A DNA stretch of 64,000 bases from Nitrospirales bacterium LBB_01 (GTDB lineage: Bacteria; Nitrospirota; Thermodesulfovibrionia; Thermodesulfovibrionales; Magnetobacteriaceae), in the NCBI GenBank assembly GCA_004376055.2, contig CP049016.1, positions 1,178,001 through 1,242,000 on the forward strand, written 5' to 3'. The notes under the pieces are model-generated. The model had not been told where the DNA came from and did not search any database. It saw nothing but the letters and a program-made list of their open reading frames with translations. The translations under genes and the position numbers were made by a program. Positions 38,529 to 47,790 of this stretch are shown here, piece after piece; position 1 is the first letter of the stretch, and every line of letters begins with the position of its first letter.

Positions 38529-40406
38529 TCAACGCTTAAAAATCGCCCTAAGAGAACACGAGCCATCCTCGTCGTATCTTTCTATGGTAGCATCCAGTGA
38601 CTTAAATAAGGCAATCATTGAATGGTTTTCTGACATGGTTTCTGCAATAAAACCAAGAAGTCCCTGTTTTAGTGCTATAAATGTCAGATATTTAATCAAC
38701 TCCTTCCCTATTCCCTTTCCCTGATAGTCATCTCTGACTACAAAGGCAACTTCAGCCATAAAATTATCCTTAGAAAGTGCATACTGGGCAACTCCGACAA
38801 TACTCTCCACATTACCCGTTTGCATAATAGCAACAATAACAATTTTAGACCTGTAATCAACAGCAATAAACTCCTGAAGTCTCTCATGGGGCATGTCTTT
38901 TCTTACTGAAGTAAAGCGCCTATAGAGCGTATCGTCAGAGAGAGAATAAAAAAACTCCTTCATAAGCGGCTCATCGCTTATCTTAACCGGTCTGACAAAA
39001 ATCTCCATGCCGGAGCTAAGTCTCTTGTGCGTTTCAAGCTCTGATGGATAGTTGCCTGTAACAGTAGCTTGATCTTTATAGATTAAGTTAAGTCTCTTAG
39101 CCTCCTCAATAAGCCACGGTCTGAACTCTGGATGAGATATGGATATAAGCTGCATTGCCCGTTCTCTGATATTTTTGCCGTGAAGATAGCTGATTCCATA
39201 CTCTGTTACAACATACTGAATATCGCCACGATTAAGTGTTACCCCTGCCCCCTTGCTAAGCAGGGGAACTATCCGTGAAACTGTTTGTGCTGCTCCATTT
39301 TTATCAATAACATCGGCAGTTGACTGGAGAGTTAAAATGGTCTTACCACCTTTGGATAAAACCGCTCCACGCATGAAATCAGCCTGCCCCCCTATGCCGC
39401 TGTAAAAAATCTTTCCTATGGATTCAGAGGAGGCCTGTCCTGTTAAATCCAACTGTAATGTACTGTTTATTGCCACCATATTGTCGTGCGAGGCTATCAC
39501 CATTGGATCATTCGTATAATCTATGGTTCTGAACTCTATTGATGGATTGTTGTTAATAAAATCGTAAGTGGTCTGAGCGCCCATTGCAAAAGACGCAACG
39601 GTTTTGCTGCGGTTTATGTTTTTTTTAATATTGTTAACATTGCCGTTTTTTATTAAGTCAACTATTCCGTCTGAAATCAGCTCTGTGTGAATTCCTAAGT
39701 TATTTTTTCCAGACAGATGGACCATCACAGCATTTGGAATACTCCCGTAACCAACCTGTAGAGTATCGCCGTCCTGAATCAATGTTGATACGTATCGTCC
39801 GATGGCTTGTACAGTGTCACAGTCAGCATCTGACTGGTATTGCAGTATGGGCTCATCTGCCTCCACAATGAAATCAATGTCATTAAGGTGAATGAAGCCG
39901 TCACCGTGCACAATGGGGCTTTGACTATTTATCTGAACAACAACCATAGAGGCTACCTCAAGAGCAGCTTTGACTATATCGACACTGACACCAAGATTCA
40001 TGTAGCCGTGTGTATCCGGTGGTGAACACTGTATCAGAGCCACATCAACAGGAATAATCCTCCGTATAAACAGCCCGGGCACCTTAGAGAGGAACACTGG
40101 GGTATAGTCGGCCATTCCCTCATTCACCGCCGCTCTGACACTGCCGCCAATAAAAAATGAATTGTATCTGAAGTTATTTTTAAACTTTTCATTGGTGTAA
40201 GGGGTTACTCCAAGTGACCAAACATGAAAAATCTCAGTGTCAGAAAAAGCCTTCGGGTGAGTCTCGGCATATTTTATCAGCGCTCTTACCAGATACTGCG
40301 GTTCGGCACACCCGGTGCCGATAAAAATCCTCGAGCCTCGCCTAATGTGACTGAAAATCGCCTCCTCAGCTGCACATTTTTTGCGGTAGAGTTCATCCTG
40401 GTTCAT
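38529..40406 (-). CDS. Acetyl-CoA hydrolase/CoA-transferase fused to GNAT acetyltransferase domain
   Basis: 625 residues. Residues 1-450 match the acetyl-CoA hydrolase/4-hydroxybutyrate CoA-transferase family: VGYGSIPNAV for CoA binding, IHTELISDGIVDL with the likely catalytic Glu, and GIGGQADFMRGA. Residues 465-625 are a GNAT domain (IFVRPVKISDEPLMKEFFYSL ... VRDDYQGKGIGKELIKYL, the acetyl-CoA pyrophosphate loop). It could exchange CoA between acetate and another acyl group, with the GNAT part acetylating the enzyme itself or a partner. It is near a thiolase and overlaps the MscS gene by one base. Substrates are inferred from family only. Confidence 0.87.
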   Translation of the reverse strand: MNQDELYRKKCAAEEAIFSHIRRGSRIFIGTGCAEPQYLVRALIKYAETHPKAFSDTEIFHVWSLGVTPYTNEKFKNNFRYNSFFIGGSVRAAVNEGMADYTPVFLSKVPGLFIRRIIPVDVALIQCSPPDTHGYMNLGVSVDIVKAALEVASMVVVQINSQSPIVHGDGFIHLNDIDFIVEADEPILQYQSDADCDTVQAIGRYVSTLIQDGDTLQVGYGSIPNAVMVHLSGKNNLGIHTELISDGIVDLIKNGNVNNIKKNINRSKTVASFAMGAQTTYDFINNNPSIEFRTIDYTNDPMVIASHDNMVAINSTLQLDLTGQASSESIGKIFYSGIGGQADFMRGAVLSKGGKTILTLQSTADVIDKNGAAQTVSRIVPLLSKGAGVTLNRGDIQYVVTEYGISYLHGKNIRERAMQLISISHPEFRPWLIEEAKRLNLIYKDQATVTGNYPSELETHKRLSSGMEIFVRPVKISDEPLMKEFFYSLSDDTLYRRFTSVRKDMPHERLQEFIAVDYRSKIVIVAIMQTGNVESIVGVAQYALSKDNFMAEVAFVVRDDYQGKGIGKELIKYLTFIALKQGLLGFIAETMSENHSMIALFKSLDATIERYDEDGSCSLRAIFKR

Positions 40407-41683
40407 TAATTTATATGCACGTCTCTTTGCGGATATGGGATTTTTATATTGTTAGAGTTGAATCTGTCCAGTATTCCAAGGTTAATCTCGCTTTTTACGT
40501 TAGCAATGCCGTTTTGCGGATCACTTATCCATGCTCTCAGTGAGAGATTTAAGGAGCTGTCTGCAAACTCTGTAAATCTGCACACAGGCTCAGGGTCCTT
40601 GAGCACTCGCTGCACACTCTTTGCCGCATCCACGGCTAAATTCATTGCCAGCCTTACATCAGAGTCATACGATATACCCACCGGCAGCACAATTCTTATA
40701 CGATTGTCGGAGTGCGACCAACTGACAACTCTATGGGTTATTAATTCCTCGTTTGGGATTATATACTCCTTGCCATCCCTTGTCCTTAGAGAAACGTATC
40801 TTGCCCTTAAATCGGTTATCCATCCAAATCTGTCACCAACCTCGATTACGTCTCCAGGCTTTATGGATTTATCAATTAGCAGTATTATTCCACTTATATA
40901 ATTGGAAAATATATTTTTTAGACCAAAACCTATACCTATACCCAGAGCACCGCTAAAGTAATGAAGCGACTTAAGACTAAATCCTGCCATCTCAAGCCCA
41001 GCAGCCGCTGAGATGATAACAACCAGAGTTTTTGACAGCTTTAGAAACAACACCTCAAGTGTCGGGTTTAGCCCTGATGTTTTTGAAATCTTTACCGAAA
41101 TACTATCTACAATAAAGTTTCCGACAGAGAACACCAGTGCGGTTAATGCAACCCCTTCTATGAGGGTCAATACACTGATTTTTGTGCCTGTAAACATAAA
41201 ACCTATACCGTCCAGCAGTGCCATTAGAGGAGCGAGTAAACCCAGAATATTAAGACAGGTAAGTATCAAAACTACAATTTTTACAGCCTTTGCAATTTCT
41301 TTTTTCTTTATAGCTGTTGACACAATGCTTATAGCTATACATGCAATATAGATGTTAGCTGCCAGTTGTAAAATTTTGGTTTGATGGTGTAACTCCACTG
41401 ATACATGACGGGCAAAAAGAAGCAGCAGAGCAATTATAATGCCGCTTATATGATCTAATATATTTCTGATAACCAGCGAATAACCGCTTTCAGCAAAGCT
41501 AAACCTGTCTGTGGACTTCTTAGCAAAGGATTTTATCGGCTTTTTAAAAATACTTACTAAAACTATAATAGCAGCTACCAACAAAATCTGAATCAAGGAG
41601 CTAAGGACAAAGATATTACCCTTTAACCATATAAGGTGAGAGTCAACAGACCTCAAGAGCATATCGTACGACAGAACGCTCAT
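40406..41683 (-). CDS. MscS-family mechanosensitive ion channel
   Basis: 425 residues with about six membrane segments. The pore helix and beta domain carry the MscS signature: LHYFSGALGIGIGFGLKNIFSNYISGIILLIDKSIKPGDVIEVGDRFGWITDLRARYVSLRTRDGKEYIIPN. The N-terminus has extra helices compared with MscS (286 residues), similar to YbdG/YnaI-like members. It is an inner-membrane channel for osmotic downshock or a related response. Confidence 0.9.
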   Translation of the reverse strand: MSVLSYDMLLRSVDSHLIWLKGNIFVLSSLIQILLVAAIIVLVSIFKKPIKSFAKKSTDRFSFAESGYSLVIRNILDHISGIIIALLLLFARHVSVELHHQTKILQLAANIYIACIAISIVSTAIKKKEIAKAVKIVVLILTCLNILGLLAPLMALLDGIGFMFTGTKISVLTLIEGVALTALVFSVGNFIVDSISVKISKTSGLNPTLEVLFLKLSKTLVVIISAAAGLEMAGFSLKSLHYFSGALGIGIGFGLKNIFSNYISGIILLIDKSIKPGDVIEVGDRFGWITDLRARYVSLRTRDGKEYIIPNEELITHRVVSWSHSDNRIRIVLPVGISYDSDVRLAMNLAVDAAKSVQRVLKDPEPVCRFTEFADSSLNLSLRAWISDPQNGIANVKSEINLGILDRFNSNNIKIPYPQRDVHIN

Positions 41684-41687
41684 GATG

Positions 41688-42290
41688 TTACTCCTGATTT
41701 TTTACCGGTTCTGATTCTGTGTCTTTTGTCGCATCAGGTTTGGTTTCAGCTGCAGGCACTGGTTTGACATTGGACTCAGGCTGCGGTTTCACATCATTTG
41801 ATGGTTCTGTTTTTTTCTCCGGTTCAGGCTTAGTATCGGCTGGTGGTTCTGGCTTTCTTTCGGGTTCAGACTCTTTCTTAGGCTCAGATTTTTTCTCTGC
41901 TGCGACATCAGGTTTTGTAGCAGCTGGTGGTTCCGATTTTTTCTCAGACTCAGGTTTTATGTTTTTTGCGGGATCCTCGGGCGTACAAGAAATCCTTTCG
42001 TCTTTTGAATAACAAGAGCCCCACAGACCATACACCATACACCGTCCGCTGCACCCTCTGACTTCTTTGTCACATATATTGGCTATCTCAGTGTAATCGT
42101 AACAAAACTGGCAGGTCATAAATAAGTTTTCACAAAGAGGCACCATGACAGAACCCTTAAGGACAAATGGCTTTTGATAACCAAAACATGAAACTCTTGT
42201 AGCTACACATACTGGTGTACATGCAGAAGCTAAAAATAACAGTAAGACGCACGCCGCCAAAATCTCTATTTTTTTCATCTTTCCTCTCAA
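41688..42290 (-). CDS. Cys-rich lipoprotein with Lys/Glu/Pro-rich tail
   Basis: About 200 residues; Met5 (MKKIEILAA) is the likelier start. The signal sequence ends in lipobox LASAC, so Cys is lipidated. The next 85 residues contain about ten cysteines (CVATRVSC, CENLFMTCQFC, CDKEVRGCSGRC), probably disulphide-bonded or metal-binding. The last 95 residues are low-complexity repeats of Lys-Pro-Glu/Ser-Glu-Pro. No family recognised. The tail may span the cell wall or the periplasm. Confidence 0.75.
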   Translation of the reverse strand: MRGKMKKIEILAACVLLLFLASACTPVCVATRVSCFGYQKPFVLKGSVMVPLCENLFMTCQFCYDYTEIANICDKEVRGCSGRCMVYGLWGSCYSKDERISCTPEDPAKNIKPESEKKSEPPAATKPDVAAEKKSEPKKESEPERKPEPPADTKPEPEKKTEPSNDVKPQPESNVKPVPAAETKPDATKDTESEPVKNQE

Positions 42291-42317
42291 GTGCTCTCCT
42301 GTACCATTATACAGTTT

Positions 42318-43403
42318 TTAACCACTTTTAAGTATCTTACAGATGGCATCGGCAACACCGGAGGTACCCACAGCAGTTTTGTCATCTGGGCTGGGCTTCA
42401 TGTCATAGGTTACATCTTTGCCTTCTCTGATTATTTTAGCAATAGCGCTGTCAAGCGCAGATGCGGCATCTTTCTCTCCAAGGTAGTTAAGCATCATTAT
42501 GGCGGAGAGCATCATAGCGATAGGGTTTACCTTGTTTAGCCCCTTATACTTGGGGGCGCTGCCATGAGTGGCTTCAAACACTGCCATTTCTGTTCCAATG
42601 TTGGCTCCAGGCGCAAGCCCCAGCCCGCCTATTAAACCAGCAGCTAAATCCGACACCACATCGCCGTAGAGATTTGGCAGCACCAGCACGTCATACTGCT
42701 CCGGCTTTTGCACAAGCTGCATACACATGTTATCTATGATTCTGTCTTCAAACTCTATGTCAGGGTACGACTCCGCTACTTTTTTTGATACCTCAAGAAA
42801 CAGACCATCGGAAAACTTCATTATATTAGCCTTATGCACCGACGTCACCTTCCGTCTGCCATTAGCTCGTGCGTAGTCAAAGGCAAACCGCACAATACGT
42901 TCCGTACCAAACACGGAAATCGGCTTTATGCTTATTCCTGAATCACTTCTTATAGTTTTGCCGATTTTTGACTTTATAAAATCAATCAGTGACAGGGTGT
43001 TCTCATCGTCTTTCTTAAACTCAATCCCTGCGTAGAGGTCCTCGGTGTTTTCTCTAACTATTACAATATCCACTTCAGGAAACCTTGTGCGCGCCCCTTC
43101 ATAAGCCTTACATGGTCTTAGACAGGCATAAAGGTCAAGCTCCTGCCGCAAAGTTACATTGACGCTTCTAAACCCTCCGCCAACAGGGGTTGTTACCGGG
43201 CCCTTTATTGCCACTTTGTTTTTCTTTATGCTTTCTATAACTCTTTGAGGAAGGGGATTTCCCTCAGCCTCAAACACGTCAATTCCTGCATTTTGCACAT
43301 CCCAGTTAAACTTTACTCCGGCAGCCTCAACAACCCTTACCACTGCTTCAGTTATCTCAGGGCCTGTACCGTCCCCGGGAATTAACGTTACATTGTGCGT
43401 CAT
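42318..43403 (-). CDS. Isocitrate dehydrogenase-type decarboxylating dehydrogenase
   Basis: 361 residues of the isocitrate/isopropylmalate dehydrogenase family: LIPGDGTGPEI, the substrate loop SVNVTLRQELDLYACLRPC, IVRENTEDLYAG, the metal site DNMCMQLV ... NLYGDVVSDLAAG, and the cofactor region ATHGSAPKYKG. The SVNVTLRQELDLYA loop is that of isocitrate dehydrogenases, not LeuB (which has a longer, different helix). The lack of basic residues typical for NADP specificity suggests NAD, but this is weak. It overlaps the LeuA-like gene by 4 bases. Together they could run citrate to 2-oxoglutarate, or, less likely, homoisocitrate. Confidence 0.85.
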   Translation of the reverse strand: MTHNVTLIPGDGTGPEITEAVVRVVEAAGVKFNWDVQNAGIDVFEAEGNPLPQRVIESIKKNKVAIKGPVTTPVGGGFRSVNVTLRQELDLYACLRPCKAYEGARTRFPEVDIVIVRENTEDLYAGIEFKKDDENTLSLIDFIKSKIGKTIRSDSGISIKPISVFGTERIVRFAFDYARANGRRKVTSVHKANIMKFSDGLFLEVSKKVAESYPDIEFEDRIIDNMCMQLVQKPEQYDVLVLPNLYGDVVSDLAAGLIGGLGLAPGANIGTEMAVFEATHGSAPKYKGLNKVNPIAMMLSAIMMLNYLGEKDAASALDSAIAKIIREGKDVTYDMKPSPDDKTAVGTSGVADAICKILKSG

Positions 43404-44650
43404 AGGGTAACCCTCAGAATCTCTCTTACCTCATCGGGGTTGCTGGCTATGAATTTTAACTCGTCATCGGTCAGCGGCTTTTGCGTGTGCAGGTTAGCGT
43501 ACTGAACAAGCTCAAGTATGTCGCGTGCCTCATCATCGTTAGCAAAATAAACGCCAAGGTTATCGTAAACGTGGCGAAATCCCTTTATGCCGCCGTAGGC
43601 TCCAGTGGTTATAACGCGCCCTGTGCCAAGCAAATCAGAGTGCCCGCGTCCTACGTCCTCAGGGTCGTAGAGTTCATAGTTTCTTCTGTCTTTAAGAGCG
43701 CCGTCAGCGTGAATCCCTGACTCGTGAGCAAACACGTTAGCTCCGACTCCGGGCTGATTTATCGGCAGCGGCAAACCAAACGCATACGAGGCGTACTTAG
43801 CGATTCTCCACGAATGCTTTAAGTTCACATTGTCCATGAGATAAACCTTGTCGGCAAAATGGTTAGAGTACTTAAGCGCAAGCAAAATGGATACGAGATC
43901 GGCATTGCCTGAGCGCTCTCCATAACCGTTGACTGTTGTGTTTATGTATGTATCCAAACCGCACATGGTTGCTGCCCTTGCTCCGGCAATTGAGATTGCC
44001 TCTGCCATTCCTAAATCGTTGTGACAGTGCATTTCTATCGGGAAATTTGTTTTTTCTGACAGTTCTTTTATTTTTTCATAAATAGAGATTGGCCCCTCAG
44101 CGCCCAGCGTGTCGCAGTACCGGAAACGGTCAGCTCCTGCCTCTTTGCCGGCAATAATAAACTCCTCTATAGCGCCCAAATCCGTCCGAGAGGCATCCTC
44201 AGCGTTAACTCCGAGGGTCTCTACCCCAAGGTCACGCGCAGCCTTTACTGCCTTTACCATTTGATCTATAACGTCTTTAAAGGTTTTTTTGCCCATAAAC
44301 TTGCCCCGAATCAAAATATCCGACGTAGAGGCCGAAATGTTTAAGTGCTTTATATCCGGGCAGTTCTTAAATGTTAACTCTACATCTTCTGTGACAGCCC
44401 TGCACCACCCTTCAAGATGAATCTGCTTGATAACCCCTTTTTTGAACAGTTTGAGATTGGCGTTAATGTAGCCTATTTCGTGCTTAAGTGTTGGGAACCC
44501 TACCTCGCTCTGGTAAATTCCCATCTCATCCAAATAGAGATTAAGCATGGTTTTGGAGAGCTTTGGCAGAAGTATCCTTGATGTTTGAACGCCATCTCTG
44601 TTGGTCACGTCAATTATATGGACTGTGCTGTTTTGTTTCTTACTTTCCAT
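43400..44650 (-). CDS. Citrate/homocitrate synthase-like enzyme of the LeuA family (candidate Re-citrate synthase)
   Basis: 416 residues, DRE-TIM metallolyase. The N-terminus reads HIIDVTNRDGVQTSRI (catalytic Arg-Asp), the metal site is EMHCHNDLGMAEA, and GYGERSGNADLV plus HESGIHADG follow. The LeuA regulatory domain is absent, so it is not a standard isopropylmalate synthase. Relatives include homocitrate synthase, NifV and Re-citrate synthase of strict anaerobes. The directly overlapping isocitrate dehydrogenase favours Re-citrate synthase, replacing Si-type GltA. No nif or lysine genes are nearby. Start ATG 44650 has GAGGG 7 bases upstream. Confidence 0.75.
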   Translation of the reverse strand: MESKKQNSTVHIIDVTNRDGVQTSRILLPKLSKTMLNLYLDEMGIYQSEVGFPTLKHEIGYINANLKLFKKGVIKQIHLEGWCRAVTEDVELTFKNCPDIKHLNISASTSDILIRGKFMGKKTFKDVIDQMVKAVKAARDLGVETLGVNAEDASRTDLGAIEEFIIAGKEAGADRFRYCDTLGAEGPISIYEKIKELSEKTNFPIEMHCHNDLGMAEAISIAGARAATMCGLDTYINTTVNGYGERSGNADLVSILLALKYSNHFADKVYLMDNVNLKHSWRIAKYASYAFGLPLPINQPGVGANVFAHESGIHADGALKDRRNYELYDPEDVGRGHSDLLGTGRVITTGAYGGIKGFRHVYDNLGVYFANDDEARDILELVQYANLHTQKPLTDDELKFIASNPDEVREILRVTL

Positions 44651-44733
44651 GTTTTATCCCTCAAATTCTAATTTTTTTTGACACATAGCATAACATTTAA
44701 CAAAGAACAATATCAAGCGTTAAAAAAATGCTC

Positions 44734-44763
44734 TTGACACAAGAAAAACACAATAGCTATTAT
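44734..44763 (+). promoter_or_regulatory. Promoter for the thiolase gene
   Basis: TTGACA at 44734, 18-base spacer, TATTAT at 44758. It is about 95 bases upstream of the ATG, which has AAGGAGGAG in front. It lies between divergent genes. Confidence 0.6.
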
Positions 44764-44857
44764 GTCATGGTGGGGGGTGTGCGTTTGATTTGAAGCAACC
44801 CTTAAGTATGTAACGGCTTGATATGAACCAATTAACCTAAATAAGGAGGAGTACACG

Positions 44858-46150
44858 ATGAGAGAAGTGGTAATAGTGGGTGGAGTGAGGACGCCTGTTG
44901 GAGCATTTGGCGGCACGCTTAAGGATGTATCGGCGATAGATTTGGGGGCGCTGGTAATCAAAGAAGCCTTTAAAAGAGCAGGGCTTAGGCCGGTAGTAAG
45001 CGATGAGATGAGAGCCAATGCACCTGATAAGTTAAAAGAGCAGGGCACAATAGAGCTTGAAAAAAAGGCTCAGGATTGGGACTCTTCTCTTAAAGCCGTA
45101 ACCGTTGACGATGTGATAATAGGCAATGTTGTACAGGCAGGGCAAGGGCAAAATCCCGGCAGACAGGCAATGATAAGGGGCGGAATACCTAAAGAGACTC
45201 CCGCCATGACTATCAACAAGGTATGCTCCTCCGGTTTAAAAGCTATAGCGCTGGGAGCAACGTCCATCATGGCAGGCGAGGCGGATGTTATCGTAGCTGG
45301 CGGTATGGAAAGCATGAGCAATATTCCGTTTGCCTCGCTTCAGGCACGGTGGGGTTATCGTATGGCTTTGACCGGTGTTGGCGAGCTTCATGATTTAATG
45401 GTATTTGATGGACTTTATGAGATATTTTATGGCTACCACATGGGGATAACTGCTGAGAATATAGTTGACCTCTACGGCATAAGCCGTCAGGAGCAGGATG
45501 AGCTTAGTCTCCTTAGCCACAACAGAGCCATGAAAGCTATCAAAGACGGCACATTTGCCAAAGAAATCGTACCCGTTGTGATAAAGGGCAGAAAAGGCGA
45601 CACTATTATAGATACGGATGAGCGCCCTATGGAAACCAACATGGAAAAGCTGGGCAAAATGAAACCAGCATTTAAAAAAGACGGCTCAGTAACAGCCGGT
45701 AACGCCTCTGGAATTAATGACGGCGCCGCCGCTGTTATCATGATGTCGGCTGACAAAGCTAAAGAGCTTGGTCTTAAGCCTTATCTGAAAGTGAAAGGAT
45801 TTGCCGCCGGCGGCCTTGACCCTGCATACATGGGACTAGGACCCATTCCAGCTATCAGAAAACTCCTTAAGGCTAATAAACTGACAGTAAAAGACATTGA
45901 CATGTGGGAATTAAACGAGGCTTTTGCTGCTCAGGCAATAGGCTGTCTAAGGGAGCTTGGTTTACCCAATGATAAGCCCAATGAACTTGGAAGCGGTATA
46001 TCAATAGGGCATCCAATTGGCTGTACCGGAGCAAGACAGATGGTAACCGGCATGAACCTCATGCAGCGCAATGGTTACAAACACGGCATTATCAGCATGT
46101 GCATAGGCGGTGGTATGGGCTTTGCTATGCTCGTTGAAAACGCCGGTTAA
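44858..46150 (+). CDS. Acetyl-CoA C-acetyltransferase (thiolase) with N-domain insertion
   Basis: 430 residues; usual thiolases have about 392. Catalytic residues: Cys in INKVCSSGLKA, His in NEAFAAQ-GHPIGCTGAR, and Cys in CIGGGMG. It condenses or cleaves acetyl-CoA/acetoacetyl-CoA. Between AGLRP and VTVDDVIIGNV lies an insertion of roughly 35 residues (SDEMRANAPDKLKEQGTIEL...), Lys/Glu-rich and helical. It is alone on the plus strand with its own promoter and terminator. Confidence 0.93.
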   Translation: MREVVIVGGVRTPVGAFGGTLKDVSAIDLGALVIKEAFKRAGLRPVVSDEMRANAPDKLKEQGTIELEKKAQDWDSSLKAVTVDDVIIGNVVQAGQGQNPGRQAMIRGGIPKETPAMTINKVCSSGLKAIALGATSIMAGEADVIVAGGMESMSNIPFASLQARWGYRMALTGVGELHDLMVFDGLYEIFYGYHMGITAENIVDLYGISRQEQDELSLLSHNRAMKAIKDGTFAKEIVPVVIKGRKGDTIIDTDERPMETNMEKLGKMKPAFKKDGSVTAGNASGINDGAAAVIMMSADKAKELGLKPYLKVKGFAAGGLDPAYMGLGPIPAIRKLLKANKLTVKDIDMWELNEAFAAQAIGCLRELGLPNDKPNELGSGISIGHPIGCTGARQMVTGMNLMQRNGYKHGIISMCIGGGMGFAMLVENAG

Positions 46151-46170
46151 TGTTAATTTAGTATAGAAAT

Positions 46171-46195
46171 AGGGGAAGGACTCTGTCCTTCCCCT
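46171..46195 (+). terminator. Terminator hairpin after thiolase gene
   Basis: A perfect 11-bp stem (AGGGGAAGGAC/GTCCTTCCCCT) with a 3-base loop lies 20 bases after the stop. The U-tract is weak. A second palindrome (CACGGGGAAT-G-ATTCCCCGTG, 46210-46230) follows; the pair may also be a dispersed repeat. Confidence 0.6.
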
Positions 46196-46296
46196 TAAAC
46201 CCCATCCTGCACGGGGAATGATTCCCCGTGACCCCCAGTTTTGTGGTCAGCGTTATCCTAAATTAAACAGTTTGTTATTATGTTTAAATAATTTAT

Positions 46297-46510
46297 AATG
46301 CTTATTGAGTTAACTCCTGTAGATTTTTTTCAGTCAGCAAATGATACAGTTAAAAGGACTGGATTCCCGCTCGTAGGCGGGAATGACAAAGGGGGGCCAT
46401 TTTACAGGGGAATCCCCTTTAGGGGAGGTCATTCCTTTTTTTCTTGTCATTCCTGCGAAGGCAGGAATCCATTTTTTTGTTTGCGGAGCTAACTGCATAG
46501 GCAATTTTTT
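46297..46510 (+). repeat. Dispersed hairpin repeat, copy C (longest)
   Basis: Nearly identical over most of its length to the reverse complement of 5153-5330, but with about 36 extra bases that add a GGGGAATCCCCTTTAGGGG hairpin in the middle, also seen in copy B. A 64-codon open frame here matches a 62-codon frame in copy A only because the DNA repeats. Confidence 0.85.
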
Positions 46511-46546
46511 TTATTATTGACAAACTGTGAGTATTAGTGGTTTAAT

Positions 46547-46918
46547 ATGCCCATGAAAATAACTAATACCTCCTTAACAGTCATATTTGTATTCATTGTC
46601 AGCATATTAATAGCTGAAGTCTGTGCTGCTGATAATAGGTCTGAAAGACCCCTATCTGAAGTAGTATCTGAATTATCTCAAAAAAACCTTATTAACTCTT
46701 CTCCTCCTTCATTTAAATTTTCCTCTCGAAGAAAGTGTGATAACTGTACTGACTATGATGATTATTTAAATTACTCGATAGGTAAGGTTTATTTTTCGAA
46801 AACAAACATATCTTTACCCAATGACATCCATGAGGCTATCTATAGTGGACCCCATTGTCAAGACCACTTTTTAGTGGACTTAAGGTATAGCCCTCTAAGA
46901 GGGTATTTAGTCTGTTAG
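46547..46918 (+). pseudogene. Exported protein gene cut off by the IS end
   Basis: The product starts with a signal peptide (NTSLTVIFVFIVSILIAEVCAAD) followed by a polar region with CDNCTDYDDYLNY. From base 46841 the frame runs into the left end of the IS3 element, and the last 26 codons come from IS sequence. The original C-terminus is lost. No family recognised. The gene was probably at least somewhat longer than the about 98 native codons left. Confidence 0.7.
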
Positions 46919-46948
46919 TATAAGGGTAAGGGATAGGGTAATGCATCC

Positions 46949-47776
46949 TTACGCCGCCATCGCAAAATCAGAGCTTTTATAAACCTCGGCAGGTGTTTTG
47001 CCTCTAAGCGTAGAATGCGGACGCTCATTGTTATAAAAATCAAAATAGCTCCTTAGCGCTTTAATCAACTCATCAACAGTTTCATAATCTTTTATATAAA
47101 CCTCCTCATACTTGACACTGCGCCACAGCCGCTCAATCATGATATTATCCATAGCCCGTCCTCTGCCATCCATACTTATCCGAATCCCATTGCTCTGAAG
47201 CACATTGATAAACGCTGCCCCTGTATACTGGCTGCCTTGATCTGTGTTGAATATCTCAGGACTGCCATAGAGCCTAAGGGCTCGCTCAAGGCTACTTACG
47301 CAAAAACCATCATCCATTGTCACTGACACCTCCCATGACAGCACATAGCGGCTATACCAGTCCATTACTGCTGTCAGATACACAAAGCCATGTCTCATTC
47401 GAATATACGTTATATCACTGCACCAGACTTGGTTGATGATAGTAATATCTAATAATCGCAGTAGATAAGGGTAAACTTTATGTTGCTTATTCCGTACTGT
47501 CGTTCTTTTTCTGGGTGCTATAGATACAAGACCCATCAACATCATCAAACGCTTTACTCGCTTGCGATTTACTTTATATCCTGCTCGGAAAAGAATGTAA
47601 ACCATTGTGCGGCTTCCATACCATGGATGCATTGTGTACTGCTCATCTATTGCCCTCATCACCTTCAAATTCTCCTCGCTCTCCGGTACTGCCTGACGAT
47701 AATAACTGGAGCGTGGAAGGCTTAGCAGGTTACACTGCTGACGAATACTCAATTCCTTATTTGCTGGCTCTATCAT
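46949..47776 (-). CDS. IS3-family transposase OrfB (DDE integrase)
   Basis: 275 residues. An HTH_21-type region (YGSRTMVYILFRAGYKVNRKRVKRLM) precedes the integrase core with catalytic Asp in WCSDITYI, Asp in FNTDQGSQYT and Glu in MIERLWRSVKYEEVY, then NNERPHSTLRGKTPAEVY. It is in the -1 frame relative to orfA, so the active transposase is probably the OrfAB fusion. The frame is intact. Confidence 0.95.
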   Translation of the reverse strand: MIEPANKELSIRQQCNLLSLPRSSYYRQAVPESEENLKVMRAIDEQYTMHPWYGSRTMVYILFRAGYKVNRKRVKRLMMLMGLVSIAPRKRTTVRNKQHKVYPYLLRLLDITIINQVWCSDITYIRMRHGFVYLTAVMDWYSRYVLSWEVSVTMDDGFCVSSLERALRLYGSPEIFNTDQGSQYTGAAFINVLQSNGIRISMDGRGRAMDNIMIERLWRSVKYEEVYIKDYETVDELIKALRSYFDFYNNERPHSTLRGKTPAEVYKSSDFAMAA

Positions 47777-47790
47777 CGCTCGTTTCTCAC

